64,000 nt of DNA, taken from assembly GCA_033065855.1 (NCBI GenBank), contig JAVXUO010003220.1, forward strand, positions 1-64,000, read 5' to 3'. The notes under the pieces were generated by a model that worked only from the letters and a program-made list of their open reading frames with translations, made no database searches and had not been told where the DNA came from. This stretch comes from Escallonia rubra (taxonomy: Eukaryota > Streptophyta > Magnoliopsida > Escalloniales > Escalloniaceae). Positions 12,001 through 24,000 of this stretch are shown here, in pieces (the first letter of the stretch is position 1; each line of letters begins with the position of its first letter). Position numbers and translations under genes: made by a program.

Positions 12001-15000
12001 CACACAAACACACATCTCAATTGGAGCAACTAAATTTCGTTGAAAATGGATGAGAAAGAAAGCAAGTAACATGAAATAGTCTCAACAGTGACAAGAAAAA
12101 AGGTCGGCAACAAGAAAGCAGTTGAATGTCTCAACAATATCGAGATTAGAGTCTTAACAATAACAAGAGAGAAGGAAAATTGACATGAGACCAAAGGCAT
12201 GAAGGAGAGGTTTTATATAGTCAGATGGTCTATAAATGAGGTCGGAGATGTTGACCTATCTTACTCTAGACTGGCAAGCTTGGATGCTTTAGGCAACAAA
12301 AAGAAAGAAAAGACAGAGATGAGAGAGAAAGAAGAAGGTACCTTTTGTTGGCTCGATCTGATTAGGGTTTGGCCTAAAAGTTCATTTCTAAAAAACTCCA
12401 GATTTATCCCTTGAATATATTTGAAATATTGTATTTTGGCCCCATATGAATGCACACTTCTTCACAAGGTGTCCGACACTTCTTCAAGAGGTGTCCGACA
12501 CGGTGTCCGACACGGTGTCCGGTAATTAAAAAATAATTAAATAAATCCGGACACCGCTGAGAGGTGTCGGACACGTGTCCGGAGGTGTCGGTGAGGTGTC
12601 GAGGTGTCGGTAAGTGTCGGACACCATACCTCGTCCTATAAGAGGTGTCGGTGCTTCGTAGGCTAAACTTAAACATATCAATTGGTTTAATCTATTAGGT
12701 GCAAAATCTGTGACTCTAATTGTGTTTAAAGACTTCATACTTGTTCAAAAATGAAGGAATAACTTTTTTTTTGCAGGCTTCTTATTGAGACCCAAGGAAG
12801 AATATAATGATTTTTAGGCAAAAAATTAAAAGATTATTGGAACCCAATTTTATCATAAGTGCGCCTAGGTACAAGGCATAGAGTGTGCGCCTCGCTTAGG
12901 GCTAGGCGCAATCCCTTCAAAGAGGTGTGCGCCTTGTGCACCCTGGCGTAAGGTGCAAGGCGGGGGTGAAGTCGCAAATAAAAGCCCAAAAATTAAGTCT
13001 TTGATTTTTGCCATCGCGGTATCATCTTAACCTTTCATTGTTTCAATTCTTTCTTTTAAAACATCATAAATCAATATCTAAACCAAAAGAAAACCTAAAA
13101 CCCCAAATCCTCGATCAATCTATTTTCTTGCTACTGTTCATTGTGTCAGTGCCCTGTCGCCGCTGTTGTTCCCTTTTAAGAAGATTTACTACTTTAGTTC
13201 ACCTTATAGACGAATAACGAAGAAGATGAAATTGAGAAGGAATCTCTACCTGACTTGGAACATATGATTCCATTTGAAGAAAGCATTGTTGCCTTGACCC
13301 TCACTGATGATGAGGATGACGATGTCATGTTCACTTAAGATTAAGCACTTCTCATTGGATTTGAATCGAAGATGATGAAATTGAGGAGGAATCTCGACCC
13401 GACTTGGAGCAAATGATTCCATTTGAAGAAAGCACTGTTGCCTTGGCCCTTACTGATGATGAGGATGACGATGTCATGTTCACTTAGGATTAAGCATTTC
13501 TCATTGGATTTGAATCTTTTTCTAGTATTGCAATTTTGTTGAATTGCTATGTTTTGAAATTATATTACGTGATTTTATTGGTTTAATCCACTAATATCTT
13601 TTTATTTTTATTTTGCGCCTTGCTCTGAAAAGGCGTGTGTTTGTGCCTTGCGCCTAGGCTCTAGGGACCCTTTGCCCCTTAGGTGCTCTTACGCCTTTAA
13701 TAACAATGCTGGAACCAAAAAAAGAGGCAGAAGGAAACAATAACTATATTACAAGTGCAACATAAGGTTTTCAATATGATTTTTTATATTTCATTCTTTT
13801 TCCTCTTCCTGTGTATAGGCTTGTTGAATTAATACGACCGGCAACAAAGGGATGAGATGCCAAATACCTGTTCCTGGAAAAAGAAACAAGAATGTCTAGC
13901 CATCATATTTCACGCTGTACTATTTAGAGAAAGCACATTTAAGAAGTTTATTAGAAGACTGCAATGGGAGTAGCAGGCAGATTATCTGAACAGTTTCATA
14001 TACAGCTAGATACTCCAAAATGTAAGATGAGAAAGGCAAAAATTCAATCCATATACATATGAATGAACTAAAATAAGCCAAGATTTCTACAACTTTAGAG
14101 AACAATTTAATACGCAACTAAAGCAAATGACTACTTCTAAAGAATTCAGCCAAGAAACATACACCAATAACTTCTTCACATGGTTGACTATGTGGAGGCT
14201 GGAACTCTGCAGAAAGTAGTTACTTTTACATGGATGAATTATGATAGTCTTAGGAAGAGGAAGAAGATTCTAGTTAGTTGGTGTTGTATGTGTAAAATGG
14301 TGGGGAGTTAATCAGTCACTTGTTGATTTATTGTGACATTACATGGATTTTAGATTTGGAATTACAAATGAATTTGTTTGGCGTTGGAGAGGAGTTATCT
14401 TTGTTTGCTTGGGACAGTCTGGAAGGAATGTAGCAGAAGAAGTTATTGAGGCTTTTTCGCTTTCTCTGCACAAGTTGAGCCAATTGTTTGAGCCTTTGCC
14501 CTTTTCTTTTTCTTCTTAAGGAGGATTCCCTCGTTCGCTTGCTTTGTAGATGAGTGCGCTCTGGGGGTTTGATGCTCTTTTTGCGCTCGTAGTGCTTTTA
14601 CTTCCATCTTGATGAGCCAATTGTTTTTGGGCCTCCTTTTTTCCGTCTTGATGAGGGTTTCCTAGGTTGGGTTGAGTATCTAGATTAACTTCTTGGTGGC
14701 ACTGTTGTAGCTTTCTTTGCACTCCTTACATGTTTGCTTACAGCTCGAAAGCAGTTAGTATAATGTCTTCAATATCTTATAGAATATGGCTTTCGAAGTG
14801 CCATTTGTTAATATTATTGTATAAGATTGTGTATAGTCAAAAGTTTGTTGTGTTATTTTCCCTAGTCTAGAATATTCTTTAGGTTTTCAATCATGCCTAT
14901 ATAAAGGCTCTACTGTACATGCATTTAAACACTAGAATAATGTTATCTTCTCTATTATCATGGTACCAGAGCCGTGACGTTCCGACCACCTTATCTGTTG

Positions 15001-18000
15001 ACCTAGCCACAGCCCATTGTTACTGTTCATCAACCCTAGCATATCTCTTTCGCTCAAAAAAATTTCCCCTTTTGTTACCTCTGTCGATTTCCTTTAGCCC
15101 ATTCCCTGATCCAATACCACCACAAAATTCAGTTTCCTTCATTGATCAAAACACTGCCAACCACGCAACCAAATTCATCTCCACGCGCCACCCCATGTTT
15201 TTGTCTTCAAAACCACGCGCCACCACAGGTCCACGTTTTTCCACGCGCCATCACGACTCTGGTTCTCTAGAACGGTTCTGGGCTGACCCATGGACCCGTT
15301 ACCCACACGACCCTACTCGACCTTGCTATTTTTCCTGGTTTGCTGTTTTTGGTTCACTTAGACCGTTTTTTTACTCCCTCTGTCCCACAAAAATTGTTCT
15401 TTTCCAAATTAAGAAAAATTATGTAGGTACTTTTACATATTTACCTTTTTTATTCTATTTCTCTCTCCACATTTAAATTTCCATCAACTCAGTTTCCCTC
15501 CTAGCCCACTTTCTTATACTTTTTTATTCATTTCTCTCTCCACATTTAACACTCCACTAACTCATTTTCTCTCTCATGATCCACTTTCTTTCCCCCTCTC
15601 TCCCTAAAGGATAAAATGGAAAAATACACAATATATCACTTAAATTCTTAATCCGCGTGCAAAAAAAATTGATCAAATTATGCGGCACGGAGAGAGTACT
15701 TTTGACCGGTTCACTTGATTTTGACCCGGTTTTTTCCTATCTCAAATCGGTTTCCACCAATTTTTATCATCCTGAACTCATTCCCGCTATCCGTTTGCAC
15801 AAATTCCCTTTATCTCTTTTGTTTTTTGAGCCTCTCGTTTGATTCCTTTATTATCTCTTACTTATCTTTTTGCTTAAGGACTGCAATGGATCCTGCTCAG
15901 CCTATTTCTACTATCCTTGACGGTTCTAATTATATTTTGTGGGTCTAAGCTATGTGTAGCTTCCTCAAAGGTAAGAAATTGTGGCGCTACCTTACTGGTG
16001 ATATTACTATTCCCGTCTAAACTGCAGGTGAAACGCAACCAAAATTTGTTGAACGACTTGAGGATTGGGATAGCAAAAATCATCAGATAATCATTTGGTT
16101 CCGCAATACCTCTGTTTTGTTTGTCTATCAGCAGTTTGGTCGCTATAATACTGCCAAAGAAATTTGGGATCTTTTGGCTCACCGTTACACTACTGTAGAT
16201 CTTGCTCATCAGTACCAGCTTCATGATTCACTTCACCGGATCGGAGTCCATTACCTACCCTAGACAATGGGCGTGCTGAATGCAAAGATCGACATATTCT
16301 AGACACTGTTCATTCTTTGCTTATTTCTGCCTCGTCTTGAAAAATTTTGGGGGGAAGCTGCTCTTACAGCTGTCTATACCATTAATCGTGTTCCATCTCC
16401 CACCATTCGTAATCAAACTCCCTATGATCGTCTCTATGGGTCCTCTCCCGATTATAGTAGGCTTTAAGGTAAAGCGCATGACATAATTCCTTATGGAGGT
16501 GGAATATCAAGAGCTGCAATGTGGGGAAATCACCTTAGTTCTTTAGTAAATGCATGATAGGCAAAATCAGTACTGACTCAACTTAAAGAGTCCATTTACA
16601 GAAAGAGAGTTCTGGCAAAAGCTTCAGTCAATCATTTTAAACTGACAATGACATGAATTCTGCAGTTCTAAGTAAAAGGAAAAATCACTAAAGCTGTCCT
16701 ATATCTTCTAAAATGCTAATGAAATTTCCTTCTCACTGAAATTAGTTCGTATCGTGGTAACAGATAATTGTATTTAAGGAAAATAGAGTCAGTTTAAATC
16801 TTCTATGGGGAATGTCAACTTGCTCATGCTCATTCACCATACCCGCAGTTTTTGCAAATCCTTTAGCAAGGCCTTTAGTTTTGGTCTCGACATGCAAAAT
16901 AAATTCCACTATAGGACAAAAGTTGCATAAGTTTAGCATAAAGTGAGACGGAGGCAGCTGCAAATGAGAGTACTGTCTATGGTAATGTATTATGCTTGGG
17001 ACGATTGAGAGTGCAAAATAAGAAATACTATATCGTACAAATCAACGAGTGTCTTAGGGAAGAAAAGTGAGATTAAAGTTAAAAGGGATTTAAAATGTTC
17101 TTAGCTATGGAGAAATCTTAAGAAAGAAAAGCACTAATCCTATTGCCAAAGCTGCTTCGAGTGCTTGAGCCACCTGCTTCCGTCAGTTGTACGCTGCCTT
17201 TGTAGAAACGTTATGTTGTCAAAAAATCTATTTAGTTCTTTATTCTGGGCTAACCCTAGTTGATTCATGAGTTTATTTAGCACAGGATTAAAGACTCGAA
17301 AAATTAGTGTTATGGAAACATAATGTTATATAGGCTAAGATTATATTGAAGTCATTTCACGTGAAAGACTTACTAAATCCTGCAGGCACTTTATTTGGTG
17401 CTTTGAAGTTTATACAGGGGGGAATAAGGGCTGAGAAATGGTGATTTAGAAGCCCTATCCATTGACCTTGAAGAGCTGAGATGACAAAGACATCATTGTT
17501 TGATAAAGAGGGCAATAAACTGCAGGTCATTGATTTGCTCACTGTCTGAACTTCATAAAAGCAATGCAAAGTGAATAGGTTTGGGTTTGAAGTCCTCTTC
17601 TAACCTTTTGTGGAACCAAAGGCACAACAAGTAGGTTCCATATCAGTCCAGTATAGGGCAGATGACTCTTTGCAATGTGACTAGATTACAAAAAAAATTT
17701 CAAAAGGAACTCAAAGAAACCAGACATACTTGTTTGTGACGATATTGTTGGGCCAGTTCCTTACCAGCTTAAGCTATTAGAGAATCGGTGATCCAACAGT
17801 TTGGTCGATGTTTTGTTCACATTCCCCTGATTGACACAAAGGATATTTTGATCCATTATCAAGAGCTCCAAATTCTTCTAGGATTCTACTGAGTGTATCC
17901 TATGCCTCTGTGAAATTCACTGCTGAAGTGTTTTGGGCATGATTAGGAATTAAATCTGGTTTCTCTGACCTTTGCTCATCAAAACTAAGCAACCTGATTA

Positions 18001-21000
18001 TGCAAAGTTTGAGAACAACAATATTTGGTGATTTTAGTTTCTTAAGAAGTATACATATAGTGAAGGAAGTGCCAGGTGAGGTGCAACCTATATTGCGTGG
18101 ACTCTTCAAAATGCATAGAGTACGCGTGTCGGACTCAACATTTGGACATAGGTATGGGAATCTGTCCGATGCTTCTCACAGGATATGCCTCTAGGAACAT
18201 TATTATATGTTTCTTTTACTTCATTGTTGCTATAAGATGCGAGACAATGTCAATATAATCAAGGTATGCCATATAAACACCACTTTAAACTGGGGATAAA
18301 TAAATTTGATAATAGACTTGAATATTCTGTTGTGTCTGCGTCTTTGGTTTTGAGAACCAGAGGACCATGACACTCATATCGACTCCATGTGAACTAGGAG
18401 GCAACTCATGTACATACTTTTCGTAAAATGCAAAGTTGAAACCGCTGATATCTTGACAGTACTGAAGTAGACATTACTTCCTCTGAACACCCTTAGCTTG
18501 AAAGAAATGCAGCTCACGACTCCCAAGCTAGCGTAAAGCCAACACCAATGACCTCTTAGCGGCGCAAGATTATGAGTGCCACCAGAATGATAGAGGAGCA
18601 CATTTTGTAAGTCTCAAACAGCATAGTGTATTACAACGTGGTTATTTGTCTTGTTTGCCTTCTTCTACATACATCATGACGAGTTAAACATTCTGCTCTT
18701 GTGTAGCCATAATAGCCCAAGTCCCCAAGAAGCTCCCCTGCATGCAAAAATGGAGGTATTGCATGCTGTTGAAACTCACAAATAGACTTCACGAGAAGCC
18801 TGGTCCATTCTACCTTGCAATGTCTTTTAATAACATCTGAAGCTTTCAGGCCTTTCCTGTAGAAAAGAAAAGAAAAAAGAAACAGATATCCATCCAGGGA
18901 AAGGAACATAAATTATATTGTAGATTTTACTTCATTTTAATCGACAAAGCAGATATAAATTGAGGAGAATGATGGTGCATATATTATTGATTAAACTTGG
19001 TAAAGCAAATTTTAGACAAACATTGTGGTGGTGATGGTCATGCCTGCTACTGTGTGAACATGATATACGCAATAGGCTTATTCAGAAAGTGTACGATAGT
19101 CAACTGTGGCTTAAACTCCATATCGGATACAGAATTTCAACTTATTGGTTGTCAGGTTGAATATTTAGTTTTTCAGCCTCTTCTGGTGCCATGCAGTTGT
19201 TGAGGGTCAGAGCTGGGGTAGGATGGGAGTTTTGTCGATGTGACGTCCACTTTGTGTAAGTCTTTCTTTGAGTGATTCGGTTATATCAGCATAGTTTGTC
19301 TACCAGTCTGCCTAGCTGCAGGAAATCTCCCACTTGCCACGATATCCAGTTCCAGAACGTGGCCCTCTGGGCAACTTGTAAATCAGGCCCAGCTGTGGCA
19401 GGAAATCTGGCGCAGCAACAGTTGCAAGTGCTTCAAGTGCCCCCTATGCTAGATAGCACCTAGGTAGCACGGACACGGACACCGACAGGGACATCGGACA
19501 CTGCAATTTTTAAAAAATCAGATTTTGGATACCGCGGGACTCCGCTGAATTTTTTAATATATATTTTATTTTATTTCTGTATATATTTATATTTATATAA
19601 TATATACACACATTTATATATATGTATTAAATATGTACATAATAAGAATAAATATCAATTTGAGTAGCTGAATTTCGTTCAAAACGGATGAGAAATAAAT
19701 ATAGTAGCATAAACGTCTCAACAGTAACGAGAAAAGAACATGAGACAAAAGGATCAAGGAGATGTCATATATTGCTAGATGGGTCTGTAAATTAGGTTGG
19801 ATATGCTGACGTATCTTCCTATGATCTGGTTAGCTTGGGTGCTTTCGTTAACATCACTGAGGAAAAGAGAGAGAATAAGAGAGAAAGAAGAAGGATACCT
19901 TTTTCCGAGTTGATCTGATTAGTTGGGCTTCAAAGTTCATTTCTAAAGAAGTTTCCGAAATATCATATTTTGGCCCTATACGTGTGGACACTTCTTCAAG
20001 AGGTGTCCGACACGGTATCCAGTAATTAAAAAATAAATCAATAAATTCGGACACCGCTGAGAGGTGTCGGACACGTGTCCGGAGGTGTCGGTAGGTATCG
20101 GACACCATACCTCGACTTATATGAGGTGTCGGTGCTTTCTAGGGTAGCACGGACACGAACACCATGTCCAACACTGACACCGACCGGGAAACTGGACGCC
20201 ACAATTTCTAAAAAACCAGATTTTGGACACCACAAGACACTGCTGAATTTTTTTATATAGATATCTATCAAGTAAAAGTCGTACTTACGAGTCAAATCCA
20301 ATATAGTACAGCAAAAACATAATACGTAACGAAGTACTTCACTACTTAAGTCTTACAAAGTCATGCAAACACGAAGAAAAAAATAGGGAAATTAGTCGCA
20401 CAACTAGTAGTTTTATCCTTCGATCAAGGTCTGAATCTACATCAATAGTATCATCTTCTTCGGCTCCCTCTTGACCTCCATCATTAGTCTCCTCCCTGCA
20501 TACTTCAGCTTCCATCTCTGGCTCATCAGGTGATAGATCTGCAAATTGAAGCATCTTAACATCTTCACACCCATTTGATTATCTCCCCCAACATCCCACA
20601 TTTTGCTCTCCCCTTCGGCATACTTTGGAGTCGTCCTTGACAAAAGACGGAGATTGCTTTGAATAAAAGAATAGGGGCTCCAATTTCTTTTGGCACTAAT
20701 TTCTTTTGGCACAAGATGATGAGGAAGGTTGTGCAAGAAGCTTCAAAGCTATGGCTTGGAGCATAGGTGCACTTGCACCGTAAAGAAGTCACCAAGTCTA
20801 AGGTTCCATACCATAGTGGTTAGAAATTGGAACCAGATTCTCCAAAATCTCCACTAGGCCCAATAAATTCAGCATACTTTATATTCGCCTTGTTGCATCC
20901 CTCCAAGTTTGGAAAGTACTTTAGAAGACTTTTCATCCTCTCTCTCTCTCTCATCATCCTTATGTGTAAGAGCTCGAGAAGGGTCTTCTTCAAGCCACTC

Positions 21001-24000
21001 ATGAGTATAGTACCTTATATAAGAACGCTATGAATTTGTTTAGATATATAAGTAAGAGGCTAACTTAGTAGTATCCAAAAGACAACTCAAAAGTTGATGT
21101 ACAATGATATTACTTGGGTTTAGAGAATGTGCCAAGTAGTGGAGTGGAGTATTATTCTCCTTGTTCCAATGATTGACAAGAATATTGCGCACATCTAAGA
21201 AGGTGGACTCCTCATTGGGTCTTTTCATTTCCTACCAATATGTAGCCGTCTTAACCTTTTCAATCATAGAATCCCATATGTCATCGACTAGCGGGCATGG
21301 TCTTTCGGTATCATAATTCTAAGCATGTTAAATACAGGACTAGTGAAAGTAAGTATGTAATCAATGGAATCCTATCATTCATCATTTAACACCTTCTCTT
21401 TAACAAACCTAGCCATTGTTACATCATCGTCTTGACAAAGATTTCAACGATCACTAATTGCCATGCTTGAAGACCACCCTTAATGAGCTTAATCCTCCTA
21501 AGCATCACGATAGCAGAAGCAAAACGTGTTTCGACCACAGAAAGCAACTTCAAATTGGAAATTCTTAACTTGCAAAGCATCCCCAATTTCAAGCACATAA
21601 GTATTTTCAATATTGTCCACATTCTTAGCTGCACATATTTTCCTCAATGCTAAGCTAAGCGTATGAACAACACAAGCTGTCCAAACAATGCCTGAAAATT
21701 GTTGCTCAATAAGCTACCCAGCAGCCTTACAAACTGGAGCATTGTCCGTAATAACTTGGACCACCTTCTCATGCCCAACCTCCCTTATCACTTCCTTCAA
21801 CAACTTGGCAATGAAATGTTTGTCCTTAGTTTTACCCGCACAATCTATTCCTCTCATAAACATGGGATCACCATCAGAGACAACCACGATATTAATGAGT
21901 GGCCTCCTTTGCGAATCACTCCACCCATCACTAGCGATACTTGTACCCTTCTCACTCTACATGGCTCAAATTGTTGCTAACAACCTATCAACGTTCCTTT
22001 ACTCCTTTTGTAGAAGCGTGATCTTCAGCTTGCTATAACCCAGTGGAACATAACCCCAAGTCTATGTTTAGCGGCAAAAGTATACGAGCTTTGGTAGTAT
22101 GGTCTCCTTGCTAAGTTGAATGGCACACCCCCCTTATAAAACATGATAGCAATTTCATGATCCTCATGTTCCTTGTTGTTAAAAGCATCTTTAAGTCTGT
22201 TTGTTCCCTTTCTTTTTATGTTCTCTTGCATGGACATTGAACTCGCACCAACATTTGAACCAAATCTAGTAGTAGGGGATAAACTTACCTAAAATTCAGA
22301 AGCATTTTTTACTCTATCTGCAGCTTCATCCTCCAACCTTTTGAACTTCAGTAGTGTCCTTCTTTGTCATTTTCGAGCAAGCTTTGGTTTCGGCATTTGC
22401 TTCCCCTAACAGATGTGCCCTCACCCTTGCATACGATCATTTCTTCTGTGCTTTGCAAAAGTTGCACTCTACGGCAAGTTTCCTCCACCTTGTACAGCCT
22501 TGCCACACCTTGTAACGAATCTTCACAAAGGTTTCAATGGGTCATGTTCCAGCTGCTGCATTTAGTGCACTACTAGCTTTATCGATTTCCGAAATCGAGT
22601 AACAAGAAATTGAAAAGGGATGAGAAAGCAGCTGAATCAACAGAATCAGCAGAAGGAGAGGTCTCATAGCCAGATGGGTCTGTAAATGAGGTTGAAGATA
22701 GCGAAGGCTTGGATGTTTTCAGTAGCAAAAAAGAAGGAAAAAAGAGAGAGATGAGAAAGAAAGGAGAAGTGTAAATGTTGTTGGAATCCAGCAAGATCTT
22801 CGGGCGAGAAGTTTGGTTGTACGTCTGCTTTGTTCCTTTCTCTTGGTTAGGCAGATAGCAGCTGCAAGAAGAAGACGTAGGATAGAAAGGTTTGGGTCGA
22901 TCTATTTAGGATTTGCTTAAAAGTTCATTTCTAGTCGGCCCCAGATATGTCAATTATTACACATTGACCTCGAAATAAGTTTGATATATTGTATTTTGGC
23001 CCCATACGTTTCAGCACTTCTTCAAGAAGTGTCTGACACGGTCTCCAACAATTATTAAAAAAAAAAAAACAGGCACTGTTGAGAGGTGTCCAACATGTGT
23101 CCAAAGGTGTCGGTAGGTGTCATGCACCATACCTCGACCCATATGAGGTATTGGTGCTTCCTAGCGCATATGTGAGGTGGGAGTTGATTTCAAACTTTTG
23201 GATTCTCTTCATCTCTATCGATGTCTACTCTGTTGGGTACTGCCCATTTATAGCAAAGGAGTAGATCGATACTAGAGACATGAAGACATTTAGTTTGAGC
23301 AATGACTATTTCATCTAATAAGATGTCAATGAGGATGGTTTGTGACATAAAAAGAGTTCAGTCTGCTTGGTTATTCAAACTGAAGTATTCTCATACTACA
23401 TTGAAAAGGAAAGAAATGAAAATCCAGTCAGGTAAGTTTTGGATGAGAAATACACTCAGTTACTCTTACTAGCTTAGGTTTTTGTTGAGCTCCATCCTCG
23501 AGATTTATGAACCACTGCTGTCCCTGTTGCATTACCAGGCGTCAGGAAAGTTTTTGATAAAATAATTCTATAAACTATTGAGGCCGCCTAGGTTTAAATT
23601 CATCTTCTTTTCTTTAATTAGTGAACGTATACGTATAACGGCTCCAGATGGGGGTCGGGACAGACATATATGCACAGGACGCTGCCTTATAGATTCGTTC
23701 CCCTTTTAGATAAATGCACCACTCTGACTGCAGTTGCACCTGTAAGAAGGCTTGAGGTGGAAATATTGAGTATTTGTGCACTAAGTTCCTCTATGATTGT
23801 GGAAAGGAAGTTTTAAGGCAATGTCTGCACTGCATTGCTACCTCCTTTTGCGCGCGGCCCTGGTCAACCTACTGGATAGCTTACCGTGATTTAGGAGGTA
23901 ATTGTGCTGGGAAGCTATGTGGTTAGGCTGACCAGTAGATGGAGAAATGGGGACTTGCTGCATAATGAAGATCTTGCTTGAAACCATAGCCTCTTTTTGA

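Noticed and set aside
14919-15476. 185-residue plus-strand frame
   Set aside because: It spans the LTR end, leader and part of a MITE in the Copia fossil, with no protein family signal.
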